A model generated the notes under the pieces. The model was not told where the DNA came from and did not search any database. It saw only the letters and a list, made by a program, of their open reading frames with translations. The position numbers and the translations under genes are program-made. Shown one piece after another: positions 46,390 to 56,556 of a stretch of DNA of 63,734 bases. The stretch covers positions 1 to 63,734 of the forward strand of contig CANHRS010000007.1 of assembly GCA_947463445.1 (NCBI GenBank), given 5' to 3'. Positions within the stretch are counted from its first letter, which is position 1, and every line of letters begins with the position of its first letter. Source of the DNA: Flavobacteriia bacterium. Lineage in GTDB: Bacteria > Bacteroidota > Bacteroidia > Flavobacteriales_D > Crocinitomicaceae.

Positions 46390-47244
46390 ATGCTAGCGCG
46401 TTTAAAGAAATTAGTTAAATTTCTGTCTCCTAAATGGCAAAAATTATACATGGAGTATCCTGTGCAATTTTCACCACGTTATGGACATGGAAATCCTCCC
46501 CATGGTCAATTATACGAAATCATTCAAGCTAATAGACAAACGTACAGTGATTTATTGCAAGAAGCACTTAGTTACACTTCTGTTTTTCATGGAATAAAAA
46601 AACAAGTAGCTGAGACAGATACTTTGCAACCAGCGTACAATAATGATTTTTTACCAGGATTAGATATTGTAGGTATTTATACCATATTAGCAAAGTATAA
46701 TCCAGAACGTTATATAGAGGTTGGTTCAGGTAATTCAACCAAGGTTGCGCATAAAGCGATTAAAGAGCAAGGATTACAAACAAAGATTATTTCAATTGAT
46801 CCGAATCCTCGTGCTGAAATTGATATCATATCTGATGAGGTAATTCGTCAACCTTTTGAGAATATAGATGTTGATTTTTTACTTTCTCTGAAGAAAAACG
46901 ATGTACTCTTTATCGATAATTCACACCGTGTACTTCCAAATTCGGATGCAATGGTTTTCTTTATGGAAATCTTGCCGCGTCTTCAACCAGGTGTAATTGT
47001 GCATATCCATGATATTTACTTGCCCTATGATTACCCGCCATTTATGTGTGATCGTTTTTATTCGGAGCAATATACGCTAGCTGCATTTATCTTAGCAAAT
47101 CCAACGCGTTATGCAACATTGCTACCTAATTATTTTATCAGTGAGGATACAGAGTTGCGCAAAATTTTAGCACCAATTTGGAATCATCCAAACTTAAAGG
47201 ATGTAGAACAACATGGAGGTTCGTATTGGATTAGAATATATTAA
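46390..47244 (+). CDS. Class I SAM-dependent methyltransferase-like protein
   Basis: 284 residues. The Rossmann core is seen as YIEVGSGNSTKVAHKAI (motif I), IISIDPNPRAEIDI (motif II), VLFIDNSHRV and VIVHIHDIYLPYDYP, similar to methyltransferase family 24. Substrate unknown. Last gene of the run; its end overlaps convergent ileS by 4 bp. Confidence 0.75.
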   Translation: MLARLKKLVKFLSPKWQKLYMEYPVQFSPRYGHGNPPHGQLYEIIQANRQTYSDLLQEALSYTSVFHGIKKQVAETDTLQPAYNNDFLPGLDIVGIYTILAKYNPERYIEVGSGNSTKVAHKAIKEQGLQTKIISIDPNPRAEIDIISDEVIRQPFENIDVDFLLSLKKNDVLFIDNSHRVLPNSDAMVFFMEILPRLQPGVIVHIHDIYLPYDYPPFMCDRFYSEQYTLAAFILANPTRYATLLPNYFISEDTELRKILAPIWNHPNLKDVEQHGGSYWIRIY

Positions 47245-50200
47245 CTCTTCACCAACCCGATCTTCGCATCTCCTTCTTCGACTAAATCTACGATTAACGC
47301 TTCTCCATCAAAAGAACCAAATGAAATTTCAGTTGCTAGCACTTCATTGCAAACATACTCTTCGTTTTGTGCAATAGCCGCTTGAATTTCACTCGCACAT
47401 TCTACGGTCAAACGAATTTTATCCGTCACTTCCAAGCCTGAATCTTTACGTAAATTTTGTACGCGGTTTACTAACTCACGCGCAATACCTTCCGATTTTA
47501 ATTCTTCAGAAATCGTAATGTCTAAGGCAACGGTTAATCCTCCTTCGGTACTTACCAACCATCCTGGGATGTCTTGCGCTAAGATTTCAAAGTCGTTGAT
47601 GTCTAATACGATGTTTTCTCCATCGATATCACCTGACCAACCTTGGTTTTTCTCAACAATAGCAATATCATCCGCCGTCATTTTACCTACCAACGCAGCA
47701 ATAGACTTCATTTGTTTACCGTATTTAGGACCAATCGTTTTAAAGTTTGGTTTGATGCTTTTTACCAGTACGCCACTTCCTTCTTCTAGTAAACGTAATT
47801 CTTTCACGTTCACTTCTGATAAAATCAACTCTTTCACATGCGTAATGTTGTCGGAGAATGTTTGATTTAAGGTTGGAACCATAATCGTTTGAAGAGGTTG
47901 ACGGACACGAATACGTTCTTTCTTACGAATACCTAAAACTAAGGAAGAAACACGTTGTGCGATGTCCATTTGTGCTTCTAATGCTTTATCAATCAACGCT
48001 GTATTTACTTTCGGGAAATTTGCTAAATGTACTGAAATCACATCGTGACGTTTCGTAACGGCATTTAAATCGCTGAATAGTTGATCCATAAAGAAAGGTG
48101 CAATTGGTGCTCCCAAAATAGATACTGTTTCCAAACAGGTATACAATGTTTGGTAAGCCGATAATTTATCTTTCGAATCATCGCTTTTCCAGAATCTTCT
48201 ACGACATAAACGTACATACCAATTCGATAATTGATCTGTTACGAAATCTTGAATCAAACGACCTGCTTTTGTTGGTTCGAATGTTTCATACGCCTCATCC
48301 ACATTTTGTATCAAGGAATGCAATTGCGAAATAATCCAACGGTCAATTTCTGGTCGCTCGTTAATGTCTAAATCTGCCGCAGCATAATCAAATCCATCGA
48401 TATTCGCATACAATGTAAAGAAGGAATAAGTGTTGTATAAAGTACCGAAGAACTTACGTTGTACCTCTGTAATTCCGTCTAAATCGAATTTTAAGTTATC
48501 CCAAGGTTGTGCATTGGTAATCATGTACCAACGTGTAGCATCCGGACCAAATTTGTCTAAAGTTGTAAAAGGGTCAATAGCATTTCCTAGACGTTTCGAC
48601 ATTTTTTGACCGTTTTTGTCTAATACTAATCCATTAGAAATAACGTTTTTGTAAGCTACTTTGTCGAATACCATCGTCGCGATTGCATGTAGAGTATAGA
48701 ACCATCCACGTGTTTGGTCAACACCTTCTGCGATAAAGTCTGCTGGGAAACTCGCATGATTGTCGATATATTCTTTGTTTTCAAATGGATAATGCCATTG
48801 TGCATAGGGCATCGAACCAGAGTCAAACCAAACATCGATTAAGTCTGATTCGCGTTGCATTGGTTTTCCAGTTGCAGAAACTAAGGTAATTGTATCTACA
48901 TAGTTTTTATGTAAATCGATTTTCGCATAGTTTTCGTTAGACATGTCCCCTACCACAAAGTCAGCCAAAGGATTAGATGTCATAACACCTGCTTGTACCG
49001 CTTTATCACATTCGTTTTTCAATTGCTCTACCGAAGAAATGATGATACGCTCATCGCCTTCTTTTGTCGACCAAATTGGAATTGGAATACCCCAATAACG
49101 GGATCTAGAAAGGTTCCAATCATTTAAGTTTTCCAACCATTTTCCAAAACGACCAGTTCCAGTAGATTCTGGTTTCCAGTTGATTGTTTTGTTTAATTCC
49201 ATCATGCGTTCTTTCGCAGCTGTTGCTTTGATGAACCATGAATCTAATGGGTAATACAATACTGGTTTGTCTGTTCTCCAACAGTGTGGGTAACTGTGTT
49301 CATATTTCGCTACCGCAAATGCTTTATTTTCTTCTTTCAATAAGATGGCAATCTGAACATCCGCTGAACGCTCAGGTGCTTCTCCATCGTTGTAGTATTC
49401 GTTTTTCACGTACATTCCCGCAAAAGGACCAACTTCTGGACGGAATTTACCTTGTAAATCCACCAGTGGTACTAAATTTCCATGTACATCTTTTACCAAC
49501 ATTCCTGGTAAACCTGCATCGGCAGCTACACGCGCATCGTCCGCACCAAAAGTAGGTGCAATATGTACAATACCCGTACCGTCGGAAGTAGTTACGAAAT
49601 CACCACTGATTACTCTAAAAGCTTCTTCAGGAGTTTCATCCGGAAGTACGAAAGGCAATAATTGTTCGTATTTGATTCCTACTAACTCCGTTCCTAAACA
49701 TTCTCCAGCAACGAAGAAAGGAATGGTTTTATCACCTTGTTTGTAGGACCCCAATTCTTCAACAGAAGTTACTGCGGTAAATCCTTTTCCAAATTGGTAA
49801 CTTACCAAGTTTTTCGCTAAGATAACATTGATTGGTTCGAACGTATATTGGTTAAATGATTTCACCAATACGTATTCGATTTTTGGTCCAACACATAAGG
49901 CGGTATTGGAAGGTAAAGTCCAAGGGGTTGTCGTCCATGCCAGTAGGTGCATCTCGCGGTGCGCATCTACGGCATTTCCTCCAATAATTTCATCAAACGG
50001 TGTTTTTTCACCATCCTTTACTTTAAACTGTGCAACCACCGTTGTATCTTTCACATCGCGGTAACACCCTGGTTGATTGATTTCATGTGATGATAAACCT
50101 GTTCCCGCTTTTGGCGAATACGGTTGAATCGTATAACCTTTGTAAATTAAATTTTTCTCGTACAATTGTCCCAACAACCACCAAACAGATTCCATGTATT

Positions 50201-50666
50201 TGGAATCGTACGTGATGTATGGGTCGTTCATGTCTACCCAGTACCCCATTTGTTGGGTCAAGTTGTTCCAAATATCGGTGTAACGCATAACAGTTTCTTT
50301 ACACGCTTTGTTGTAATCTTCTACCGAGATTTTTGTTCCGATATCTTCTTTGGTAATTCCTAATTCTTTCTCCACACCTAATTCGATTGGCAAACCATGT
50401 GTATCCCAACCAGCCTTACGTTTTACTTGAAACCCTTTTAAAGTTTTATAGCGACAAAAAATATCTTTGATTGAACGTGCCATTACGTGGTGAATACCAG
50501 GAAGACCATTTGCGGAAGGAGGTCCCTCGAAAAACACGAAAGGTTTGTGGCCTTCGCGTGTCGACATGGATTTCTCAAACACTTGCTGATTTTCCCATTT
50601 TTCTAGTACGTTTTTAGCGACTTCTGGTAGATTCAATCCTTTGTATTCGTTGTATTTTGTGCTCAT
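47241..50666 (-). CDS. ileS: Isoleucyl-tRNA synthetase, type 2, with GxHH signature
   Basis: 1141 residues, a class I synthetase with CP1 editing domain. The signature normally HxGH reads GIHH (57-60, in PPSANGLPGIHHVMARS), so first and third positions are swapped. KMSKR is near residue 688. The WDTHGLPIELGVEKELGI wording and the C-terminus belong to the eukaryote-like type 2 (IleRS2), which is generally insensitive to mupirocin. A swapped motif has been linked to very high resistance. The ATG is 53 bp downstream of the glycosyltransferase stop codon. Confidence 0.95.
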   Translation of the reverse strand: MSTKYNEYKGLNLPEVAKNVLEKWENQQVFEKSMSTREGHKPFVFFEGPPSANGLPGIHHVMARSIKDIFCRYKTLKGFQVKRKAGWDTHGLPIELGVEKELGITKEDIGTKISVEDYNKACKETVMRYTDIWNNLTQQMGYWVDMNDPYITYDSKYMESVWWLLGQLYEKNLIYKGYTIQPYSPKAGTGLSSHEINQPGCYRDVKDTTVVAQFKVKDGEKTPFDEIIGGNAVDAHREMHLLAWTTTPWTLPSNTALCVGPKIEYVLVKSFNQYTFEPINVILAKNLVSYQFGKGFTAVTSVEELGSYKQGDKTIPFFVAGECLGTELVGIKYEQLLPFVLPDETPEEAFRVISGDFVTTSDGTGIVHIAPTFGADDARVAADAGLPGMLVKDVHGNLVPLVDLQGKFRPEVGPFAGMYVKNEYYNDGEAPERSADVQIAILLKEENKAFAVAKYEHSYPHCWRTDKPVLYYPLDSWFIKATAAKERMMELNKTINWKPESTGTGRFGKWLENLNDWNLSRSRYWGIPIPIWSTKEGDERIIISSVEQLKNECDKAVQAGVMTSNPLADFVVGDMSNENYAKIDLHKNYVDTITLVSATGKPMQRESDLIDVWFDSGSMPYAQWHYPFENKEYIDNHASFPADFIAEGVDQTRGWFYTLHAIATMVFDKVAYKNVISNGLVLDKNGQKMSKRLGNAIDPFTTLDKFGPDATRWYMITNAQPWDNLKFDLDGITEVQRKFFGTLYNTYSFFTLYANIDGFDYAAADLDINERPEIDRWIISQLHSLIQNVDEAYETFEPTKAGRLIQDFVTDQLSNWYVRLCRRRFWKSDDSKDKLSAYQTLYTCLETVSILGAPIAPFFMDQLFSDLNAVTKRHDVISVHLANFPKVNTALIDKALEAQMDIAQRVSSLVLGIRKKERIRVRQPLQTIMVPTLNQTFSDNITHVKELILSEVNVKELRLLEEGSGVLVKSIKPNFKTIGPKYGKQMKSIAALVGKMTADDIAIVEKNQGWSGDIDGENIVLDINDFEILAQDIPGWLVSTEGGLTVALDITISEELKSEGIARELVNRVQNLRKDSGLEVTDKIRLTVECASEIQAAIAQNEEYVCNEVLATEISFGSFDGEALIVDLVEEGDAKIGLVKS

Positions 50667-50718
50667 TCAATCAAAAATTTGGTAACAAGTAACAAAGATA
50701 AGAAATTTGAGGGGAATT

Positions 50719-51861
50719 TTATAAAATCTCCAAAAGTCGAGCGACCAACTTTTTCTCTTCTTTTTCCCAACAATATTCTTCACTAGCTTTTCGGGTATTT
50801 TCTTTCCAGATTGCCAATTGATTTTGGTTAGCAAAGATAGATTCAATAGTCTCAGCAATGACTTTTGGTTCATGAGAAGGTAGAAGTTGTCCTACATCGT
50901 ATTTGTCTAAAATAGCGCACAATTCTGTTAATGGACTCACTAAAATTGGAATACCTGAAGCGATGTAATCAAACACTTTATTGGGCAAGGCATAGCGGTA
51001 ATTTAAGTTGGTCGATTTTTCCAAGGAAACACCTAAATCCGCCTGAATTGTATAGGCTGCAAGTTCACAAAATGGCATTTGTCCTGTAAAATGTATATGG
51101 TTTAATTTCAATTCCATAGTTTTTTCTACCAACCTTTGATGCACATCACCGGAACCGATAATTAAAAGATGATAAATTTCAGGTAAATAACTAAATGCCT
51201 CAATTAATTCTTCTAAACCGCGATCTTTATTGACTGCACCTTGATAAATCAAAAGGAAGTCTGTTGGTGCTATGCTATATTTTGCGCGGATATTATGGAT
51301 GTTTTCATTCTTTTTGTAACCATCTAATTTTGGAACGTTTCGAACAGCATGCACTGGAATATGGTATTTTTCGGAATATATTTTTGCTAATGTTTCGTTG
51401 ACGGTAAACATCGTTTTAAGTTTGGGTAAAATGTACGATTCGATCCGTAACCAAATGGCACGCACTTTATCACGACCAATTAATTCTGGGACTTCCGTGA
51501 AGTATTCATGGCTATCGTAAATTAACGCACTCCCTTTGATTTTTGAAAGTAAAAAGTTTGGTAGCAAAGTGTCTAAATCATTGGAAAAGTAAACACATCG
51601 AGGTTTGAATAATAAATATAAAAACAACCGCAAATTGTATTCTGCATAAAATGTAAACCCTTTTTCAAAACGTAATGACATACGACGTACGTTGTAAGCA
51701 CGCTGATTTACAGGTTTACTGTCTTTTTTTAAGCGTCCTATTAAGGTGATTTTATATTCTGGGAAATTAGAACAAATTGTTTCACATACCTTATGAACAC
51801 GCTGGTCAGTTACCAAGTCGTTACTTACAGAAATATAGATATGTTTGCATTTGGAGGTCAT
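50719..51861 (-). CDS. Glycosyltransferase, GT4 family
   Basis: 380 residues, GT-B fold. N-terminal ISVSNDLVTDQRVHKVCETI is typical of group 1 transferases of Bacteroidota. C-terminal motifs are LIYQGAVNKDRGLEELIEAF, LLIIGSGDVHQRLVEK and the donor-binding ALPNKVFDYIASGIPILVSP. Likely adds a sugar to a surface polysaccharide or lipid. It shares its orientation with the phosphatase gene upstream and ileS downstream. Confidence 0.85.
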   Translation of the reverse strand: MTSKCKHIYISVSNDLVTDQRVHKVCETICSNFPEYKITLIGRLKKDSKPVNQRAYNVRRMSLRFEKGFTFYAEYNLRLFLYLLFKPRCVYFSNDLDTLLPNFLLSKIKGSALIYDSHEYFTEVPELIGRDKVRAIWLRIESYILPKLKTMFTVNETLAKIYSEKYHIPVHAVRNVPKLDGYKKNENIHNIRAKYSIAPTDFLLIYQGAVNKDRGLEELIEAFSYLPEIYHLLIIGSGDVHQRLVEKTMELKLNHIHFTGQMPFCELAAYTIQADLGVSLEKSTNLNYRYALPNKVFDYIASGIPILVSPLTELCAILDKYDVGQLLPSHEPKVIAETIESIFANQNQLAIWKENTRKASEEYCWEKEEKKLVARLLEIL

Positions 51862-51882
51862 CTTAACTAATCACTTAATTTT

Positions 51883-52584
51883 TTATAGTGTTGTAAGTAA
51901 ATAAGGTAATTCTCCTAGGTTTTTAATTTTATGTTGTCCTGCTGATTTTCGGTGTTTTTCTTTTGGATCAAATAAAATAGCTTGCATGCCTACTTGTATT
52001 GCTCCAAGAATATCGGTAGTATGGTCATCACCAATCATCACACTTTCTTGGGGAGTCGCTTTTGCTTGAGCTAATGCATAGTGAAAAATGTCGCGATGCG
52101 GTTTCGTTTTACCCACCATTTCCGAACAAACAATCACATCAAAAAAATCAAACAGGTTGGATGCTTTTAGTTTTACAAATTGCGCTTCTGCAAATCCATT
52201 CGTGATGATGTGTAATTGATAGCGTTTTTTGAGTTCAATTAATGTTTTTGCTGCATTTGGAAATAAGATGGTTTCTTTAGGTGCTGTTGCAACGTAGTCA
52301 ACGTTTAGTCTTTCAGCAAATTCTAAATCAAATACTTCTACTCGTTCTAATGTTTTTTGAAAACGAACTATACGCAACGCATCTTTGGAAATTTTTCCTT
52401 TCCCATATTTCTTCCATAAGTCATTATTAATGTTGTGGTAGACTTTGTGAAAATGTAAAAAATGGTCGAAATGTTTTGATAATTCGTGTTGATCGTAAAT
52501 TTTCTGCAAGGCATTTCGAGAATTTTGTTCGAAATCCCATAATGTTCTATCTAAATCAAAAAATACGTGTTTGAGAAAAATCAT
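51883..52584 (-). CDS. YjjG-type HAD phosphatase (noncanonical pyrimidine nucleotidase)
   Basis: 233 residues. HAD motif I is FFDLDRTLWDFEQNS (Asp nucleophile), motif II is IITNG, and motif IV is MIGDDHTTDILGA. The motif I wording with DFEQNS matches the YjjG subfamily, which removes phosphate from non-canonical pyrimidine nucleotides. It overlaps the upstream membrane-protein gene by one base. Confidence 0.85.
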   Translation of the reverse strand: MIFLKHVFFDLDRTLWDFEQNSRNALQKIYDQHELSKHFDHFLHFHKVYHNINNDLWKKYGKGKISKDALRIVRFQKTLERVEVFDLEFAERLNVDYVATAPKETILFPNAAKTLIELKKRYQLHIITNGFAEAQFVKLKASNLFDFFDVIVCSEMVGKTKPHRDIFHYALAQAKATPQESVMIGDDHTTDILGAIQVGMQAILFDPKEKHRKSAGQHKIKNLGELPYLLTTL

Positions 52585-53054
52585 TAGAAGAAAGAAGCAA
52601 TTGCAAACGCAATGCCTGTTGTTAACAATCCATTACATACCATTCCGAGTACGATGAGGGGATAGGTGAATTTATTTTTTCCGAAAAATTTAGCACTTAC
52701 GATTGTTCCAACCGGCACGGACATAAATAGTGGTGCAAAAAACGAAATTCCTACAATGCCAAGTTTACGTTTCATTTTGACCACCCCTTTATTGAGAGGA
52801 GTAAACGTCTTTTTTTGTTTTAAAGGAATGCCTTTGTTTATAGAATCTTGGTATACAGCTAGTTTTTTCTCCCTTGCTTTTTTTAATAGAAATTCTCCTA
52901 GAAAATAGAAAATAGTTCCACTAAACACACCACCTGCTAGGCACGAAAAATAGGTTTCGAAAAATGTCAAACCTGCAGCTGGTCCACCGAAAGGAGTAAA
53001 TAAAAATTTTACTGTCGAAAGTAAAAAGAAGGTACTGTAGGTTGCGAAGTTCAT
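52584..53054 (-). CDS. Polytopic membrane protein, unknown
   Basis: 156 residues from MNFATYSTFF. The open frame extends 16 codons into upp, which is unlikely to be used. Four or so hydrophobic segments flank a basic cytoplasmic loop (KKAREKKLAVYQDSINKG). GGPAAGLTFFETYFSCLAGG and FFAPLFMSVPVGTIVSAKFFG hint at a small transporter fold, but no family is assigned. Couples to the YjjG-type gene (ATGA-type overlap). Confidence 0.65.
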   Translation of the reverse strand: MNFATYSTFFLLSTVKFLFTPFGGPAAGLTFFETYFSCLAGGVFSGTIFYFLGEFLLKKAREKKLAVYQDSINKGIPLKQKKTFTPLNKGVVKMKRKLGIVGISFFAPLFMSVPVGTIVSAKFFGKNKFTYPLIVLGMVCNGLLTTGIAFAIASFF

Positions 53055-53064
53055 CGATAGATTA

Positions 53065-53712
53065 CTAACATTTAATTCCAAAAGCCAAATCTCCTGCGTC
53101 ACCCATACCTGGTACTATGTAAGCATGCGCGGTTAATTCTTGGTCAATCGCACCAACAAAATATTGTGTAGATTCTGGTAAGTAGGTTTTTAAGTATTCC
53201 AATGCTTCTGGTGATGCTATTGCGGAAACGATAAATAATTTACCTGGATTTCCTTGCTTTAATAGTGCTTTGTATACACTCACCATTGAACTTCCTGTAG
53301 CCAACATTGGGTCTACGATGATTAATGCTTTACCTTCAAACGTAGGTGCAGCAACATATTCCACATGAATTTCAAATTCATCGTTGTGAACATGTTTACG
53401 GTATGCAGAAACAAATGCAGAATCCGCTTTATCAAAGACATTTAAAAATCCTTGATGCATTGGTAAGCCAGCACGTAGTATTGTTGCTAAAATAGGTTGT
53501 TCAACCAATTGGTATTCATTGGATTGACCTAGAGGAGTTGTTATAACTTCGGTTGTGTAATCTAATTTTTTAGAAACTTCATACGCCAAAATCTCTCCTA
53601 AACGTTCTAGATTTTTTCTGAAACGCATAGAATCTTTCTGAATCTGTACATCGCGTAATTCCGCTAAAATTGGACCAACGATGGATTTGTTTTCGCTAAA
53701 ATTGATAATCAT
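53065..53712 (-). CDS. upp: Uracil phosphoribosyltransferase
   Basis: 215 residues. Salvages uracil to UMP with PRPP. The PRPP-binding motif is IIVDPMLATGSSM, the uracil region GAIDQELTAHAYIVPGMGDAGDLAFG is at the C-terminus, and ILRAGLPMHQGFLNV is in the middle. It leads a short leftward unit with the membrane protein and the pyrimidine nucleotidase, a plausible pyrimidine salvage/clean-up group. Confidence 0.94.
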   Translation of the reverse strand: MIINFSENKSIVGPILAELRDVQIQKDSMRFRKNLERLGEILAYEVSKKLDYTTEVITTPLGQSNEYQLVEQPILATILRAGLPMHQGFLNVFDKADSAFVSAYRKHVHNDEFEIHVEYVAAPTFEGKALIIVDPMLATGSSMVSVYKALLKQGNPGKLFIVSAIASPEALEYLKTYLPESTQYFVGAIDQELTAHAYIVPGMGDAGDLAFGIKC

Positions 53713-53799
53713 AACTATGCTTTTTGTAAAGGTAAAACAAAAAAGACAACAATTTATTCTTGAACCTACATTATTAGAAAATCAACCAATCTTTTCTAT

Positions 53800-53807
53800 T
53801 AAATTTG
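53800..53807 (+). promoter_or_regulatory. Predicted -7 element of the ABC exporter operon
   Basis: TAAATTTG fits TAnnTTTG. Transcription would start at about 53812, exactly at the first in-frame ATG, which is why the ATG at 53830 is preferred as start. Confidence 0.55.
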
Positions 53808-53829
53808 TACTATGCGCAAGGAATCTAAA

Positions 53830-55581
53830 ATGGATTTTAATGTCTTTAAACGTCTTTTGCAGTTCGTTAAGAACTACAAGCGTTTGATGATTTACTCCTT
53901 TATTTGTACCATAACTCTATCTATACTAGGTCCTATGCGACCAAAATTAATCGGACAAATGGTAGATAAATATATTATTTCTACCAAAAATCCGGATGCG
54001 TTATTACATTGGTCTTTATTGATTTTAAGTTTGTTGATTTTAGAAGGGGTGTTTCAATTCTTTAATGCTTTGGTTAGTAATTTATTAGCGCAATCCATCA
54101 TTCGTGACATTCGTCAAAAGTTATTTAAGCATATGCTTTCGTTTCGTATGAAGTATTTCGATCAAACCCCAATAGGTTCTTTGGTTACGCGATTAATTTC
54201 TGATATTGAAGCGATTGCGGAAGTTTTTTCTTCAGGAATGATAGAAATTGTTGGCGATTTATTGATGTTATTTTTCGTAATTTTCATCATGTTTTATAGT
54301 AATTGGCAATTGACCTTATTGACGTTAATTCCAATTCCACTCTTACTTATCGCTACCCGTATTTTTGCGAATGCGATGAAAAAATCGTTTCAACAAGAAC
54401 GTTTGCAAGTCACTCGATTAAGTTCTTTTGTGCAAGAACACATTTCAGGTATGGCAATCGTGCAACTTTTCTCTAGGGAAAAACAAGAAGAAAAATTGTT
54501 TGATGAAATCAATCAAGATCATAAAAAAGCACACGTAAATGCAGTATGGGCGTTTTCCATTTTCTTTCCAGTTGTTGAAATTTTAAGTTCGCTTTCTATT
54601 GCGTTTTTGTTGGTGTGGGGTGCGTTTCAGTTCATGGGTGATGTTCCTCCGAATCCCGAGCAAATGTACGGAGAAATCATTTCCTTCACTTTATGGGTAA
54701 ACATGCTGTTTCGCCCGATTCGGCAATTAGCCGATAAATTTAATATTCTACAAAGAGGTATTGTTCGTGCAGAACGTGTCTTTGAAATTTTGGATTTGAA
54801 CGAACATACCCAAAAAGATGGTACGATTACCCAATTGAATTTTCATCAAGATATTCACTTCCAAAACCTGCATTTTGCTTATAAAAATGAAGAGTGGGTA
54901 TTGAAAAATATTAATTTGCATATCGAAAAAGGGAAAACAGTTGCTTTTGTTGGAGCGACAGGCGCCGGAAAATCAACTATTGTAAACTTATTAGGTCGTT
55001 TTTACGAATACCAACAAGGCGATATTTTCATTGGAACTACGAATGTACAAGACATTCAATTGGATGTTCTCCGAAAAAACATTGCAATCGTATTACAAGA
55101 TGTATTTTTGTTTTCCGATTCGATTTATCACAATATTACCCTGCGTGATCCATCTATTAGTTTAGAGCAAGTCATGGATGCTGCAAAAGCGGTTGGCGCG
55201 CACGATTTTATACTGAAATTACCGAATGGTTATAATTACCACGTCGGCGAACGTGGAGGCGTGTTGTCGGTGGGTCAGCGCCAATTGCTTTCGTTTATTC
55301 GTGCGTATGTCTATAATCCATCCATTTTGATATTAGACGAAGCAACTTCTAGCGTAGACAACGAATCGGAAGAAATGATACAGCGCGCTACGGAAAAATT
55401 AACGGAAGGTAGAACGTCAATTGTTATTGCACACCGACTTTCCACCATCCAAAAAGCGGATAAAATAGTTGTAGTAGACAAAGGAGAAATAGTAGAACAA
55501 GGTTCGCACAACGAGTTATTACAGATCGATGGATTTTATAAGAAGTTATATGAAATTCAATTTTTAAAACGAGAGAAATAA
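53830..55581 (+). CDS. ABC transporter, fused permease/ATPase (ABCB/MsbA type)
   Basis: 583 residues. An N-terminal six-helix domain (to about 315) is followed by the nucleotide-binding domain: Walker A GATGAGKST, signature LSVGQRQLLSF, Walker B ILILDEATSSVD and H-loop IVIAHRLST. The homodimeric exporter may move lipid or drugs. An in-frame ATG at 53812 coincides with the predicted transcription start and is less likely. hldD follows after 8 bp, pointing to an envelope role, as with MsbA. Confidence 0.9.
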   Translation: MDFNVFKRLLQFVKNYKRLMIYSFICTITLSILGPMRPKLIGQMVDKYIISTKNPDALLHWSLLILSLLILEGVFQFFNALVSNLLAQSIIRDIRQKLFKHMLSFRMKYFDQTPIGSLVTRLISDIEAIAEVFSSGMIEIVGDLLMLFFVIFIMFYSNWQLTLLTLIPIPLLLIATRIFANAMKKSFQQERLQVTRLSSFVQEHISGMAIVQLFSREKQEEKLFDEINQDHKKAHVNAVWAFSIFFPVVEILSSLSIAFLLVWGAFQFMGDVPPNPEQMYGEIISFTLWVNMLFRPIRQLADKFNILQRGIVRAERVFEILDLNEHTQKDGTITQLNFHQDIHFQNLHFAYKNEEWVLKNINLHIEKGKTVAFVGATGAGKSTIVNLLGRFYEYQQGDIFIGTTNVQDIQLDVLRKNIAIVLQDVFLFSDSIYHNITLRDPSISLEQVMDAAKAVGAHDFILKLPNGYNYHVGERGGVLSVGQRQLLSFIRAYVYNPSILILDEATSSVDNESEEMIQRATEKLTEGRTSIVIAHRLSTIQKADKIVVVDKGEIVEQGSHNELLQIDGFYKKLYEIQFLKREK

Positions 55582-55589
55582 TTTTTAAT

Positions 55590-56555
55590 ATGATTATAGT
55601 AACAGGAGCAGCAGGATTCATAGGTAGCTGTTTAGTAAGCAAACTAAACCAAGCAGGATTTAACAACGTAGTAGTTGTAGATGATTTTACCAAACATGAA
55701 AAAGATAATAACTTAGAAGGTAAAATCTTCGAGGCAAAAGTGGAACGGGCGGTACTTGGGGATTGGTTAGCGACAAACCAACAAAAAATTGACATCATTT
55801 TTCATATTGGTGCGCGAACAGATACTACGGAGTTTGATAAGGCAATTTTTGATGTGTTGAATGTTGCTTTCACACAAATGCTTTGGAATTTCTGTGCAGA
55901 GCATAATCTTCCTTTGGTATATGCCAGTTCTGCAGCGACTTATGGTTTAGGTGAATTTGGTTACGAGGATAATCACGAAGTGATTGCTAAATTAAAACCA
56001 TTGAATCCGTATGGAGATTCTAAAAATGACTTTGATATTTGGGCTTTACAACAAGAAAAACAACCACCATTTTGGGCTGGTTTAAAATTCTTTAACGTGT
56101 ATGGTCCAAACGAATACCACAAAGGAAGAATGGCTTCAGTAATCTTCCATGCGTTTAATCAAATTAAAGCAAATGGTGGCATGAAATTGTTCCGTTCGCA
56201 CAATCCTGATTTTACGGATGGCGGACAATTACGTGATTTCGTTTATGTAAAAGATGTGGTGGAAGTGTGTATGTATTTGATGAACGAAAAACCAACTTCC
56301 GGGATTTACAATTTAGGTTCTGGAAAAGCGCGTACTTTTTTAGATTTAGCTACAAATACTTTCCAAGCATTGCACTTAAAACCAAACATTGAATTTATTG
56401 ATACACCAATTGATATACGCGATAAATACCAATATTTCACGGAAGCAAACATGAACAAGTTAGTTTCTTCAGGATACAAAACACCATTTCATACCCTAGA
56501 GGAAGGTGTGAAGGATTACGTTGAAAATTACCTAACCGACCATAAATACTATTAA
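55590..56555 (+). CDS. hldD: ADP-L-glycero-D-manno-heptose 6-epimerase
   Basis: 321 residues, an SDR-fold sugar epimerase. N-terminal IIVTGAAGFIGSCLVSKL binds NADP. VDDFTKHEKDNNL, the YGDSK catalytic pair, and FNVYGPNEYHKGRMASV are specific to HldD (RfaD). Provides the heptose precursor for lipopolysaccharide core. It sits between the ABC exporter and the SRPBCC protein in a tight rightward operon. Confidence 0.93.
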   Translation: MIIVTGAAGFIGSCLVSKLNQAGFNNVVVVDDFTKHEKDNNLEGKIFEAKVERAVLGDWLATNQQKIDIIFHIGARTDTTEFDKAIFDVLNVAFTQMLWNFCAEHNLPLVYASSAATYGLGEFGYEDNHEVIAKLKPLNPYGDSKNDFDIWALQQEKQPPFWAGLKFFNVYGPNEYHKGRMASVIFHAFNQIKANGGMKLFRSHNPDFTDGGQLRDFVYVKDVVEVCMYLMNEKPTSGIYNLGSGKARTFLDLATNTFQALHLKPNIEFIDTPIDIRDKYQYFTEANMNKLVSSGYKTPFHTLEEGVKDYVENYLTDHKYY

Positions 56556-56556
56556 C

